From Bradyrhizobium sp. AUGA SZCCT0158 (lineage in GTDB: Bacteria; Pseudomonadota; Alphaproteobacteria; Rhizobiales; Xanthobacteraceae), in the NCBI RefSeq assembly GCF_018130065.1, contig NZ_JAFCME010000005.1, forward strand, positions 62,001 through 126,000: DNA of 64,000 nt. Direction: 5' to 3'. Below the pieces are notes generated by a model. The model saw only the letters and a list, made by a program, of their open reading frames with translations. It made no database searches and was not told the origin of the DNA. This document shows, piece after piece, positions 1 to 9,147 of this stretch. Within the stretch, counting starts at the first letter, position 1. Each line of letters opens with the position of its first letter. A program made the translations under genes and the position numbers.

Positions 1-380
1 CCGATCACTGCGTGCAGGGCACCGAGGGCGCCGCGCTGTCAAAGGATCTCTCGATCCCCCATGCCGGCCTCGTCATCCGCAAGGGCTCCAACAAGGACGT
101 CGACAGCTATTCGGCCTTCACCGAAGCCGACGGCAAGACCACGACGGGGCTTGCCGCCTATTTGAAGGCCCGCAAGGTGGAACGCGTGTTTCTCGCTGGT
201 CTCGCCACTGACTTCTGCGTGGCATGGAGCGCGCTCGACGCCCGCAAGGCCGACTTTGAGACTTATGTCGTCGAAGACGCTTGCCGCGGCATCGACACCC
301 AGGGCTCGCTCGCGAAAGCCTGGGCCGATATGAGCGCAGCCGGCGTCAAGCGCATCCAGTCCAGCGATATCGCCGCTTAA
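1..380 (+). CDS. pncA: nicotinamidase, C-terminal part (gene runs off the left edge)
   Basis: Hydrolyses nicotinamide to nicotinate plus ammonia in the cytoplasmic NAD salvage pathway. The visible reading frame begins mid-gene with the residues DHCVQGTEGA, the metal-site-to-substrate segment typical of PncA, and later carries GLATDFCVAWSA, where the Cys is the expected catalytic nucleophile. The segment RKGSNKDVDSYSAF contains the catalytic Lys region and the family pattern that follows it. Only about 126 codons are in the window; the first catalytic Asp and the start codon lie outside. An AraC-type regulator begins 30 bases after the stop on the same strand. The family assignment rests on several conserved motifs and is secure. 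Confidence 0.93.
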   Translation, partial: DHCVQGTEGAALSKDLSIPHAGLVIRKGSNKDVDSYSAFTEADGKTTTGLAAYLKARKVERVFLAGLATDFCVAWSALDARKADFETYVVEDACRGIDTQGSLAKAWADMSAAGVKRIQSSDIAA

Positions 381-409
381 AGTAGAGCGTTCTCTCGCGA
401 GAGAGCACA

Positions 410-1264
410 ATGTCGGATTTAGGCGCACCGCTCGCGTTCGAAATGATCCGCCGTGCACCCTCACAGCGCACGGCCGGCCTGATCACGGGAATGACGGGCT
501 ACCGCGAGACCGCGCTTGGCCGATTTTCGCAGCGTGAAGCCGCGCACCTGATCGTGCCGCTGATCATCAGCCTCGGCAGCCCGTTCCTGATCGCGCTCGG
601 CCGAAAGCCCGATGCGGCCGACCGCCAGCCGAGCTTCGCCGCGGGCCTCTATGCCGGGCCTGTTCATATCGAGTCCGATGGCGGCGCCGAATGCGTGCAG
701 GTGGATTTTACCCCGCTCGGCGCCTATCGCTTCTTCGGCGGGGGCGTGGTCGACCTCGTCGCGCGAATGGTCGATATGTCGGACGTGCTCGGCCGCGAGG
801 GCCGGCAATTGCGCGAGCGGCTGGGCGCGACGGCGTGCTGGCAGCACCGCTTCGACCTGCTCGAAGACTTCATCGCCGGCCGCGCCAATCATCTGCCGTC
901 GCCAGAGATCGCGTTCGCCTGGCGTCGGCTGGCGCTGACCGCGGGCGGCGCGCGGATTGCGGCGCTGGCCGGTGAAATCGGCTGGAGCCGCAAACATCTG
1001 GTCGAGCGTTTTCGATCCGAGCTTGGCCTCGCGCCCAAATCAATCGCGCGCATGATGCGCTTTCACCGGGCCTGCCGGCTGGCGCGCAGCGGGACGGCTC
1101 CGGGCTGGGCCGGGATTGCCGCCGAGAGCGGCTTTGCCGACCAGGCCCATCTGGTCCGCGAATTCGGCGAACTGGCGGGCGAGACGCCGACGGCCTGGGC
1201 GAAGCGGCTGGCGCTGATCGACAGCCGGCTGACGCGCCCGAACGAAGCGTTTTCGGACTGGTAA
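410..1264 (+). CDS. AraC-family transcriptional regulator
   Basis: A 284-residue predicted DNA-binding regulator. The C-terminal third (roughly residues 180-265) reads as two helix-turn-helix units of the AraC/XylS type: RIAALAGEIGWSRKHLVERF followed by a second unit with GFADQAHLVREFGELAG and a final TPTAW. The N-terminal part (about 1-160) is a putative effector or sensing domain similar to the region seen in other AraC proteins with small-molecule or stress input; I cannot name the ligand. It starts with ATG 30 bases after the nicotinamidase stop and could be co-transcribed with it. A VOC-family protein follows 72 bases downstream, so regulator and VOC protein may form a small response unit, which is inference. 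Confidence 0.88.
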   Translation: MSDLGAPLAFEMIRRAPSQRTAGLITGMTGYRETALGRFSQREAAHLIVPLIISLGSPFLIALGRKPDAADRQPSFAAGLYAGPVHIESDGGAECVQVDFTPLGAYRFFGGGVVDLVARMVDMSDVLGREGRQLRERLGATACWQHRFDLLEDFIAGRANHLPSPEIAFAWRRLALTAGGARIAALAGEIGWSRKHLVERFRSELGLAPKSIARMMRFHRACRLARSGTAPGWAGIAAESGFADQAHLVREFGELAGETPTAWAKRLALIDSRLTRPNEAFSDW

Positions 1265-1336
1265 CAAATCTTCAAGCCTACGCCACGCCGTATCAGCATA
1301 CTGACACGGTGAAGCCAAAAGGTACGGAGTTTGTCC

Positions 1337-1765
1337 ATGACCAATGCCAACGACGCGCAGCGCATCTATCCGACGATGCGCTGCAGGGATGCCGATGCGA
1401 TGATCCGCTGGCTCAAGGATGTGCTGGGTTTCACCGAGCATGTCGTCTACCGCAGCGACGGCGTGGTGCAGCACGCGCAACTTGCCTGCGGCGCTTCGCT
1501 GCTGATGCTCGGTCAGGCCCGCGACGATGAGTACGGCAAGTTGGTCGGCGACATCTCTGGCCGGCGCACCGACGCGCTTTATGTCGCCGTCGAGGACCCC
1601 GACGCGTTGTGCGCAAAGGTCAAGGCATCAGGCGCCAAGATCGAAATGGAACTGCACAACACCGACTACGGCAGCCGCGATTTCGCCTGCCGGGATCCGG
1701 AAGGCAATCTCTGGAGCTTTGGCACCTACTGGCCGAAGGCGCACGAGAAGCCGATGGATGCGTAA
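1337..1765 (+). CDS. VOC-family (glyoxalase/bleomycin-resistance fold) protein
   Basis: A 142-residue single vicinal-oxygen-chelate protein. The family pattern is visible: an N-terminal beta-alpha unit with MIRWLKDVLGFTEHVVYRSD, and a C-terminal unit with DYGSRDFACRDPEGNLWSFG, the D-P-E/D-G-N-x-W segment typical of VOC proteins. A TTG codon six bases upstream is in frame, but ATG at 1337 is preferred because a GGAG Shine-Dalgarno sequence sits seven bases before it. Substrate cannot be predicted; members include dioxygenases, isomerases, glyoxalases and antibiotic-binding proteins. It follows the AraC regulator on the same strand and converges with grpE. Confidence 0.85.
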   Translation: MTNANDAQRIYPTMRCRDADAMIRWLKDVLGFTEHVVYRSDGVVQHAQLACGASLLMLGQARDDEYGKLVGDISGRRTDALYVAVEDPDALCAKVKASGAKIEMELHNTDYGSRDFACRDPEGNLWSFGTYWPKAHEKPMDA

Positions 1766-1785
1766 GTCGGATCGACTCTTTCGCC

Positions 1786-2382
1786 TCAGGTCGTGATGTC
1801 GGCGGCGGGCGCCGCCTTGGCGCCGCCCTTGGACACGCCGACCAGCGCCGGGCGCAGCACGCGCTCGCCGATCATGAAGCCGGCCTGCACCACCTGCACC
1901 ACGGTGCCCGCCGGCACCGACGTGTCAGGGACTTCGTACATCGCCTGCTGGAAGTTCGGATTGAACTTCTCGCCGGACGGATCGAATTTCTTGACGCCGT
2001 TTTTCTCCAGCGTGTTGAGCAGCGACCGTTCGGTCAGCTCGACGCCTTCGATGAACGCCTTCAGCGCCGGGTCGGCCGATTCCTTCATTTCAGCGGGAAC
2101 CGCATCCAGCGCACGTTGCAGATTGTCGGCGATGTCGAGAATGTCGCGCGCGAAGCCGGTGATTCCGTAAGCCCGCGCATCGGCAACTTCCTTGGCGGTG
2201 CGTTTGCGCAGATTTTCCATCTCCGCCAGCGTGCGCAGCATCTTGTCGCGCGCTTCAGCCGCTTCCTTCGTCAACGCCTCGACCGATCCTTCTTCGGGAT
2301 CGTCGGGCATGATGTAGGGCTTTGAGACCACGGGCTCGCTCGGCGCCGCCGCGTCATCATTCGGCCGGTTGGGATCGGTCAT
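1786..2382 (-). CDS. grpE: GrpE nucleotide exchange factor
   Basis: Nucleotide exchange factor for DnaK, releasing ADP during the chaperone cycle. At 198 residues it is of normal length. A charged, helix-forming region (about residues 35-90, with [20 protein letters not shown] and [10 protein letters not shown]) precedes the compact C-terminal domain with [20 protein letters not shown] and [19 protein letters not shown], both strong GrpE signatures. It lies 193 bases downstream of hrcA on the same strand, the usual heat-shock arrangement in this group; dnaK/dnaJ are not in the window. A weak RpoH-like promoter precedes it. Confidence 0.97.
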   Translation of the reverse strand: MTDPNRPNDDAAAPSEPVVSKPYIMPDDPEEGSVEALTKEAAEARDKMLRTLAEMENLRKRTAKEVADARAYGITGFARDILDIADNLQRALDAVPAEMKESADPALKAFIEGVELTERSLLNTLEKNGVKKFDPSGEKFNPNFQQAMYEVPDTSVPAGTVVQVVQAGFMIGERVLRPALVGVSKGGAKAAPAADITT

Positions 2383-2435
2383 AAGTCTGCCTTCTCAAAA
2401 GAACCGTTCGGGTAAATGGGGATTTGCTGCCCGGG

Positions 2436-2464
2436 ATATCGTGCTTTAGCGGGCGAAAATCAAG
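2436..2464 (-). promoter_or_regulatory. possible heat-shock (RpoH-type) promoter of grpE
   Basis: On the minus strand CTTGAT and CGATAT are separated by 17 bases, close to the alphaproteobacterial RpoH pattern (CTTGAC, 17, CYTATNT). It lies 54 bases before the grpE start in the hrcA-grpE gap. The match is imperfect, so this is only a candidate. Confidence 0.3.
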
Positions 2465-2575
2465 CGTTCCATGGCGTTTTCGAGCGATACCTGCACCGGA
2501 CCTGATCCGGGGCGGGCCCCGGTTCGCGCCAGGAAAGGCGTCAAAACAACAAAGCGGAGCTTTTTTCGGGCCGGA

Positions 2576-3664
2576 TCAACCACCCAGCATCCGGCTGACG
2601 ATGCGCGCGGCATAGTCCACCGTCGGAATCACCCTTGCATAGTTGAGCCGCGTCGGACCGATCACGCCGAGCACCCCGACGATGCGGCCCGCGGCGTCGC
2701 TATAGGGCGCGATGATGGTGGAGGAACCGGACAGTGAGAACAGCTTGTTCTCCGACCCGATGAAGATCCGCACGCCCTCGGCGCGTTCGGCGCGACCGAG
2801 CAGATCGATGACGCCGCGCTTGGTCTCGAGATCGTCGAACAGCGATTTCACGCGCTCGAGATCCTCCAGCGCATGCAGATCCTCGAGCAGATTGGCGTGG
2901 CCGCGCACGATCAATTGGCGGTCCTCGCTTTCGCCGCCGGACCAGCTCGCGATGCCGGCCGCGATGATCTTCTGCGTCAGCTGATCGAGTTCGGCGCGGC
3001 TTTGCGTCAGCGCGGTTTCGAGTTCGAGGCGCGATTCGGCAAGGGTGCGGCCGCGAATGCGGGAATTGAGGAAATTGCTGGCTTCCGTCAGCGCCGACGA
3101 GGGAACGCCGGGCGGCAGGGTCAGCACGCGGTTTTCGACCTGGCCGTCTTCGCTGACCAGCACCACCAGCGCGCGTTCCGGCTCCAGCCGCACGAATTCG
3201 ATGTGCTTCAGCCGCGAATTGGATTTCGCTGTCAGCACCACCGCGGCGGCGCGGGTCAGGCCCGACAGCCGCGTCAGGGCTTCGCCGAGCGCCGCCTCGA
3301 CCGACTGCGCGCGGCCGACGGAGGCAAGCTGGGTCTGGATCGACTGCCGCTCGTCTTCGGTGAGGTCGCCGACCTGCATCAAGGCGTCGACAAAGAAGCG
3401 CAGGCCGAGTTCCGTGGGCAGCCGCCCGGCGGAGGTATGCGGCGCGTAGATCAGGCCGAGCTGTTCGAGGTCCGACATCACGTTGCGCACCGAGGCCGGC
3501 GACAGCGGCATCGCGATCAGGCGCGAGATGTTGCGCGAGCCGACCGGCTCGCCGGTGGCGAGGTAACTCTCGACGATTTGACGAAAAATGTCGCGCGAAC
3601 GCTCATTGAGCTGGGCCAGCCCGGCATTCGGCGCAATCAGGCCAATCGGATCGTGGTGGGCCAC
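2576..3664 (-). CDS. hrcA: heat-inducible transcription repressor HrcA
   Basis: Represses chaperone operons by binding CIRCE elements and needs GroEL for activity. The 362-residue product has the N-terminal winged-helix region ([20 protein letters not shown], then [10 protein letters not shown] and [18 protein letters not shown], then [18 protein letters not shown]) followed by the GAF-like dimerisation region and the C-terminal signature [19 protein letters not shown]. It is upstream of grpE in the same direction. I found no CIRCE inverted repeat in the window, so its targets (groESL elsewhere) are not local. The gene to its right is the large AI-2E-type transporter rather than the usual rph. 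Confidence 0.97.
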   Translation of the reverse strand: MAHHDPIGLIAPNAGLAQLNERSRDIFRQIVESYLATGEPVGSRNISRLIAMPLSPASVRNVMSDLEQLGLIYAPHTSAGRLPTELGLRFFVDALMQVGDLTEDERQSIQTQLASVGRAQSVEAALGEALTRLSGLTRAAAVVLTAKSNSRLKHIEFVRLEPERALVVLVSEDGQVENRVLTLPPGVPSSALTEASNFLNSRIRGRTLAESRLELETALTQSRAELDQLTQKIIAAGIASWSGGESEDRQLIVRGHANLLEDLHALEDLERVKSLFDDLETKRGVIDLLGRAERAEGVRIFIGSENKLFSLSGSSTIIAPYSDAAGRIVGVLGVIGPTRLNYARVIPTVDYAARIVSRMLGG

Positions 3665-3817
3665 CAGTTACTCCCTCGCTAAGCCTCTAATCTGTCTATC
3701 CGGAGGCCCGGTGACAAGCACGCATTTGGGAGGCGGTCTTGGGTGTTATGGACCGTTTGGTTCTGGAGGCTTTTGGGGATTGGAACAGCGTGTTCCGCTC
3801 GATTGGCGCTGCTCAGG

Positions 3818-6220
3818 CTACTGGGGCACCTCCTGCCCGACCGTCGCCGATGAGGCAGCGGGTGCCGGTTTCACCGACGCTTCCTCGTCGGCGTCACTCG
3901 TTGTAATGGTGGCTACGACATCGCCGGCCATCGTTTCAAGCAATGCGACCTCGTTTTCTTCCAGGGTGCGGGGTTCGGAGTCGAGAATGCATAGCGCTCC
4001 GATTACCAGACCGTCCGCTGCGCGTAGCGGCGCCCCGGCGTAGAAGCGCATGTCCCATTGCTTGATCGTCTCGTTATCGGCAAAGCGCGGATCGCGCTCG
4101 ATATCCGAAATCACCAACGTCCCGTCGTTGGCTACAACGTAGTTGCAGATCGCGTGTTCGCGGTCCATCGGCAGCAGCGTTCCTGCATCGTCGGTGATCG
4201 CAGCTGGCAATTTTCCACTTTGTCCGACGAAGTATTCGCGCTCCTTGTCGATGGTGGTGATCACGGCAACGCTGGTGTTGAACACGTCGGCCGCTCGCTT
4301 GGCGAGTGCATCCAGGGCTTCGCGCTTGTCCCCTTCCAACACCCCGGTCGCTTTCAGCGCGTCGACACGCTCTGCGTCATTGTCAGGCACGGCGGCCTGT
4401 TGGGCTGCCTTGGCCTCTTCAGGATCGACGATGCGGTGAATACGGCGAACCGCCTCCTCAACCGAAGTCACGGCGGCATCGGCTTTGAGCGTTTCAAGAG
4501 ATTCGTCGGTCAACAGTTCCGGCGGCGCGTTCCATAGCGCTAGAACGATGCGCACATCCGGCCATCGTCTTCGCAGCCGCCGGCAGGCGTGGCGAGCGGG
4601 GATCGCTGGATCCGGCGCAAAATAACTGAGGCATACAATGTCCGCGCCCTTCAGATCGAGCTTGGCCAGATAGTCGGCATTGACGCTTGCAGCGGGTTGG
4701 GAAGCTGCGGCGATCCCTTCGAAAGCGAGCGCATGGGCCAGCATCTCGCCGCCGAGGGCATCGATTTCCCATTTCCCTCCGATGCACAGGACCCTGGGCT
4801 TTGCCTCCGGACTCAGGGAGGAGGGGTATTCGTCTCTCAGATCGTCGAGCAGCGTGTCCATTCCGCTTGCCAGGCGCAGGCGGTGCTCGGCGCTTGCGTT
4901 CTGGAGATACTCCTCGCTTGCCAGACGAAGGACCTCAATGCCGATTGCGTCGTAGAATGATATGACCGAAGATTTTTCGATCTCGGCGCTTGCGATCTCG
5001 ACAGCTTCGTCGGCATCATTTGCAATCAGCCGCTGATAGATGCGGGCCGGAACATCCAGTGCAGGCGCCGAGCCGAGCATGGTGTTGAGGAAGCGGAACT
5101 GCGGCAGATTGCGCCCGAGGACCAGCAGACAAACCGTGAGAGGGGTAGAGAGGATCAGCCCCACGGGCCCCCAAAGCGCTGTCCACAATATCGCCGAGGC
5201 GATGAGCGATATCGCCGACAAGCCGGTGCTGGATCCATATAGCAGCGGCTCGACGATGTTGTTGCTGATCAACTCGAGGATGACGATCAGCGCAACGGTC
5301 CAGAGTAGCATGCTCCAGCCGCTGTCGACGGCAAAGGCGAGCGCGATCGGAAAGATCGCAGCAATCAGCGGGCCGAGATAGGGGACGAAGCGCATGACCG
5401 CGCCCACGGCGCCCCACAGCAGGGCGCCTGGTACACCGATGAACCAGAGGCCGGCCGCTAGCGGCACGCCGTAGCTGATATTTACGAGTAACTGCATCAG
5501 GAGATATCTGCTGATACGCGCGCCAGCCTCCTGAATCGCATCGGTCGAACGATGAAAGTTCCCACCCAACAGGCGCAGAAACCGGTCGCGAAGGTCGCCA
5601 ATATCAAGCAGCGCCAGAAAGACGAAGATCAGGATGATGCCGGCGGTGGCCAGAGGCTCCGCTGACCGCACAAGCCAGGCAAATGCCTGCTCGAACGGCG
5701 TTTGCGGCGTGGGGACGATTTCGACGCGCTGCGGGACGGGCCCGTCCGCGGGTTTATCGTCCTTTGACTGCACCTCCTTCTGCAAGCGTTCGACGGTTGT
5801 CAGCACACCGTCGAACATTCCCGGTGCTTTGAGATTCTGGCGCAGATCCGACAGCTTCGTCAGTATCGTCGATTGATAGGCCGGCAATTCGACCGCGATC
5901 GAACGGACCTGGGCGCCGAGAACGACGCCCAGTCCTACCAAAGCGCACACGACGGTCACCATGACCAGACTCGTCGCGAGCAGTCTCGGCAAGCCTAGTC
6001 GGACAAACCAGGTGACCGGCGGATTCAGTGCGAACGTGATCAGGAAGGCGATCGCGAGCGGTATGAGGATTTCGCGGCCGTAATACAGGCCGGCAAGCAG
6101 GACTGCGGCCGACACCAGGGCGGCGGCAACTTTCACAATATTCAGTTCGCGAGACGTAACGGAATCCCCCCGGGCCTTGCCGGGTGGTGGAAGGGCCGGG
6201 GCTGTAGACGCATTAGACAT
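3818..6220 (-). CDS. AI-2E/PerM-family membrane transporter fused to B12-binding-like and GAF domains
   Basis: An 800-residue fusion. Residues about 20-360 form an AI-2E family transporter (PerM/TqsA type) with several hydrophobic segments, including REILIPLAIAFLITFALNPP and a GPLIAAIFPIALAFAVDSGW segment. Roughly residues 470-595 resemble a Rossmann-like cobalamin-binding fold (starting KPRVLCIGGKWEIDALGGEM, with GADIVCLSYF) but lack the DxHxxG cobalamin ligand motif. Roughly residues 615-775 are a GAF domain (DREHAICNYV, then FYAGAPLRAADGLVIGALCI), a small-ligand sensor. ATG at 6220 is preferred; the frame extends 53 codons further upstream, but that part is arginine-rich and not transporter-like. 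It separates hrcA from rph. A membrane permease coupled to cytosolic sensory modules is my reading; the transported compound is unknown. Confidence 0.82.
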   Translation of the reverse strand: MSNASTAPALPPPGKARGDSVTSRELNIVKVAAALVSAAVLLAGLYYGREILIPLAIAFLITFALNPPVTWFVRLGLPRLLATSLVMVTVVCALVGLGVVLGAQVRSIAVELPAYQSTILTKLSDLRQNLKAPGMFDGVLTTVERLQKEVQSKDDKPADGPVPQRVEIVPTPQTPFEQAFAWLVRSAEPLATAGIILIFVFLALLDIGDLRDRFLRLLGGNFHRSTDAIQEAGARISRYLLMQLLVNISYGVPLAAGLWFIGVPGALLWGAVGAVMRFVPYLGPLIAAIFPIALAFAVDSGWSMLLWTVALIVILELISNNIVEPLLYGSSTGLSAISLIASAILWTALWGPVGLILSTPLTVCLLVLGRNLPQFRFLNTMLGSAPALDVPARIYQRLIANDADEAVEIASAEIEKSSVISFYDAIGIEVLRLASEEYLQNASAEHRLRLASGMDTLLDDLRDEYPSSLSPEAKPRVLCIGGKWEIDALGGEMLAHALAFEGIAAASQPAASVNADYLAKLDLKGADIVCLSYFAPDPAIPARHACRRLRRRWPDVRIVLALWNAPPELLTDESLETLKADAAVTSVEEAVRRIHRIVDPEEAKAAQQAAVPDNDAERVDALKATGVLEGDKREALDALAKRAADVFNTSVAVITTIDKEREYFVGQSGKLPAAITDDAGTLLPMDREHAICNYVVANDGTLVISDIERDPRFADNETIKQWDMRFYAGAPLRAADGLVIGALCILDSEPRTLEENEVALLETMAGDVVATITTSDADEEASVKPAPAASSATVGQEVPQ

Positions 6221-6454
6221 TTTGGTCAGCCTCACACGCAAACGCGAACGGACCCGGCAAGTTCCCATGATGCCATCTCGTGAGCAGCTCCTGCGGGCGG
6301 GGATTCCGACCACGGGAAAGTCTCTGAGCGCACAGATGGGCGAAGCCGATCGAGTATTCAGACGGTTTTGGCGTGGCAAAGGCCTTGCCGCTGCCCGCTC
6401 CCCCTCCTACAAGCACCGCGAACCGCTTTTACTTGATTTTCCGGAGGATTCCCC

Positions 6455-7168
6455 ATGCGGCCAAGCCGCCGTGCGCCCGATGAGCTGCGTCCCGTGTCGC
6501 TGGAACGCGGCGTCGTCAAATACGCCGAAGGTTCCTGCATGGTGAAATTCGGCGATACCCATGTGCTGGTCACGGCTACGCTGGAAGAACGCCTGCCGCC
6601 CTGGCTCAAGGGTCAGGGCCGCGGCTGGGTCACCGCCGAATACGGCATGCTGCCCCGCGCCACGCTGGAACGCACCCGCCGCGAGGCCGCGGCCGGCAAA
6701 CAGGGCGGCCGCACCGTCGAAATCCAGCGCCTGATCGGGCGCTCCTTGCGCGCGGCTGTCGACCTCGAAGCGCTCGGCGAGCGTCAGATCACGGTCGATT
6801 GCGACGTGATCCAGGCCGATGGCGGCACCCGCACCGCCTCGATAACGGGCGCATGGGTGGCGCTGGCCGACTGCATCTCCTGGATGAAGAGCCGCAACAT
6901 GTTGAAAGCCAATGTGCTCCGCGACAATGTCGCGGCGATCTCCTGCGGCATCTATCAGGGTACGCCGGTGCTCGACCTCGATTATGCCGAGGATTCCGAG
7001 GCCGATACCGACGCCAATTTCGTCATGACGGGCGACGGCCGCATCATCGAGGTGCAGGGCACCGCCGAAAAGACGCCGTTCTCGCAGGACGAGTTCCTGG
7101 CGCTGATGGCGCTGGCGCGCAAGGGCGTCGCGCGTCTGGTGGACTTGCAAAAGATGGCCGTCGCGTAG
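6455..7168 (+). CDS. rph: ribonuclease PH
   Basis: Phosphorolytic 3' to 5' exoribonuclease that trims tRNA 3' ends, acting as a cytoplasmic hexamer. The 237-residue sequence is nearly all RNase PH domain: [20 protein letters not shown] at the start, [34 protein letters not shown], the conserved [19 protein letters not shown] and [19 protein letters not shown] strong GGAGG site lies eight bases before the ATG. rdgB begins a few bases after its stop and hemW overlaps rdgB, so the three genes probably form one operon. Confidence 0.98.
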   Translation: MRPSRRAPDELRPVSLERGVVKYAEGSCMVKFGDTHVLVTATLEERLPPWLKGQGRGWVTAEYGMLPRATLERTRREAAAGKQGGRTVEIQRLIGRSLRAAVDLEALGERQITVDCDVIQADGGTRTASITGAWVALADCISWMKSRNMLKANVLRDNVAAISCGIYQGTPVLDLDYAEDSEADTDANFVMTGDGRIIEVQGTAEKTPFSQDEFLALMALARKGVARLVDLQKMAVA

Positions 7169-7179
7169 TCTGATTGATC

Positions 7180-7809
7180 ATGCACCGTCGAATCACAGGC
7201 CGCCTGGTGATCGCGACCCACAATCTTGGCAAGCTTGCCGAGATGCGCGAATTGCTGGCGCCGCATGGCGTCGAGGCGATCTCGGCCGGCGAGCTCGGCC
7301 TCGATGAGCCCGAGGAAACCGGCGAGACGTTTCGGGCGAATGCGGCGATCAAGGCGATCGCGGCCGCGAAAGCCGCGCAGCTTCCGGCCTTCGCCGACGA
7401 TTCCGGCCTCGTGGTCGATGCGCTGGACGGCGCACCCGGAATCTATTCGGCACGCTGGGCCGGCAAACCTGCGGATTTTCTGGCGGCGATGACGCGGGTC
7501 GAACGCCTGTTGCAGGAGCGCGGCGCCAAAACGCCAGACAAACGCAAGGCGCATTTCGTGTCCGCGCTGTGCGTCGCCTGGCCTGACGGCCACCTCGAAG
7601 AGGTCGAGGCGCGGATCGATGGAACCTTGGTGTGGCCGCCGCGCGGCACCGAGGGTTTCGGTTACGATCCGTCGTTCCTGCCCGATGGGCACGGCCGCAC
7701 CTTCGGCGAGATGGCCAGCATCGAGAAGCACGGCCTGCCGCCGCTGGGGCTCGGCCTGTCGCACCGCGCCCGCGCCTTCGTCAAACTGGCGGAGATCTGC
7801 CTTGGCTAG
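7180..7809 (+). CDS. rdgB: XTP/dITP pyrophosphatase (non-canonical purine NTPase)
   Basis: Cleans the nucleotide pool by hydrolysing ITP, dITP and XTP to monophosphates. The 209-residue product has the family hallmarks: [14 protein letters not shown] near residue 15, [20 protein letters not shown] in the middle, and [20 protein letters not shown] followed by [11 protein letters not shown] at 7180 is chosen over an in-frame TTG six bases upstream. It starts 11 bases after rph ends, and its stop overlaps the first codons of hemW. Confidence 0.97.
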   Translation: MHRRITGRLVIATHNLGKLAEMRELLAPHGVEAISAGELGLDEPEETGETFRANAAIKAIAAAKAAQLPAFADDSGLVVDALDGAPGIYSARWAGKPADFLAAMTRVERLLQERGAKTPDKRKAHFVSALCVAWPDGHLEEVEARIDGTLVWPPRGTEGFGYDPSFLPDGHGRTFGEMASIEKHGLPPLGLGLSHRARAFVKLAEICLG

Positions 7810-8983
7810 CTTCGAGCGCCCCGAGATCCTCAAGACCGGCAAAGCGGCTTTCGGCGTTTATGTGCACTGGCCATTCTGCCTGTCGAAATGCCCGTATTGC
7901 GATTTCAACAGCCATGTCCGGCACGCCCCGATCGACGAGGCGCGGTTCGTCAGCGCCTTTGCGCGCGAGATCGAAACGTCCGCCGAGCGCGCGCCGGGCC
8001 GCGAGGTCACCTCGATCTTCCTCGGTGGCGGCACGCCGTCGCTGATGCAACCGCAGACCGTGGGCGCGATCCTGGATGCGATCGGCAAACATTGGCGCGT
8101 CGCTGGTGACGTCGAAGTGACGCTGGAAGCCAACCCGACCAGCGTCGAGGCGACGCGGTTTCGCGGCTATCGCACAGCCGGCGTCAACCGCGTGTCGCTC
8201 GGCGTGCAGGCGCTGGATGACGTATCATTGAAGGCATTGGGCCGCCTGCACAGCGCGCGCGAGGCGCTGGATGCGGTGGCGATCGCGCGGCAATCCTTCG
8301 ACCGTTACTCGTTCGACCTGATCTACGCCCGCCCCGACCAGACGCCGCAGATGTGGGCCGATGAACTGAAGCTGGCGATTTCGGAAGCCGCCGAACATCT
8401 GTCGCTCTACCAGCTCACCATCGAGGAGGGCACGCCGTTTTTCGGACTGCATGCCGCAGGCAAATTGAAGACGCCGGATGAGGCCGTCGCCCGCGCGCTG
8501 TATGACGTGACGCAGGATGTTTGCGCCGCGCAGGGTCTTCCTTCCTATGAGATTTCCAACCACGCGCGGCCGGGCGCGGAGTGCAAACATAATCTCGTCT
8601 ATTGGCGCGGCGAGGAATACGCCGGCATCGGTCCGGGCGCCCATGGCCGCCTCGACATCGACGGCGAAAGGCACGCGATCGCGACCGAGAAACGTCCCGA
8701 AGCCTGGCTGATGCGGGTCGAGACCAACGGCCATGGCTTCATCACCGACGACGTCCTCAACTCGGAAGAACGCGCCGACGAATTTTTGCTGATGGGGTTG
8801 CGGCTTGCGGAAGGCATCGATCCCAAGCGCTACGCCGCGCTGTCGGGCCGCACCCTCGATCCCGGCCGGATCGCCGTGCTGCGCGAAGAAGGCGCGATCA
8901 CCGTCGACGCCGATGGAAGGCTGCGGGTGACGCAGGCAGGTTTCCCGGTGCTCGATGCGGTTGTCGCCGATCTGGCGGCGTAA
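7802..8983 (+). CDS. hemW: HemW, radical SAM haem chaperone (coproporphyrinogen oxidase-like)
   Basis: Radical SAM protein of the HemN-like group, now regarded as a haem chaperone rather than a coproporphyrinogen oxidase. The 4Fe-4S motif CxxxCxxC is at C26, C30 and C33 ([10 protein letters not shown]), followed by [10 protein letters not shown] and [10 protein letters not shown]. The 393-residue length fits HemW. The frame is open much further upstream into rdgB, but TTG at 7802, overlapping the rdgB stop by eight bases, gives the family's normal N terminus (GVYVHWPFC) and fits translational coupling. Last gene of the rph-rdgB-hemW operon; an inverted repeat follows it. Confidence 0.94.
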   Translation: MASFERPEILKTGKAAFGVYVHWPFCLSKCPYCDFNSHVRHAPIDEARFVSAFAREIETSAERAPGREVTSIFLGGGTPSLMQPQTVGAILDAIGKHWRVAGDVEVTLEANPTSVEATRFRGYRTAGVNRVSLGVQALDDVSLKALGRLHSAREALDAVAIARQSFDRYSFDLIYARPDQTPQMWADELKLAISEAAEHLSLYQLTIEEGTPFFGLHAAGKLKTPDEAVARALYDVTQDVCAAQGLPSYEISNHARPGAECKHNLVYWRGEEYAGIGPGAHGRLDIDGERHAIATEKRPEAWLMRVETNGHGFITDDVLNSEERADEFLLMGLRLAEGIDPKRYAALSGRTLDPGRIAVLREEGAITVDADGRLRVTQAGFPVLDAVVADLAA

Positions 8984-8994
8984 TTTTTCTTTCT

Positions 8995-9021
8995 GTCGTC
9001 CCGGCCTTGAGCCGGGACGAC
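8995..9021. terminator. GTCGTCCCGGC hairpin after hemW, likely terminator and repeat-family member
   Basis: A perfect 11-bp stem (GTCGTCCCGGC paired with GCCGGGACGAC) around a five-base loop begins 12 bases after the hemW stop. The arm sequence is the same as the outer ends of the two longer elements at 30993 and 56160, so it is a short member of that family that may also end transcription. A further partial copy (GCCGGGACGTCGTC) follows up to about 9047. Confidence 0.6.
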
Positions 9022-9147
9022 GTGTGGAGAGAGCCGGGACGTCGTCACCAATCTCGCCGAGTAAACGTTTGATAAGCCAGGGTTTTGGACGCCGCTCGCC
9101 GGGCTGTGATAGATTGCACCGAGAGATTATCCCCAACCGCCATTTGC

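Noticed and set aside
3665..3817. A CIRCE operator upstream of hrcA
   Set aside because: I looked for TTAGCACTC with its inverted partner on both strands and did not find it.
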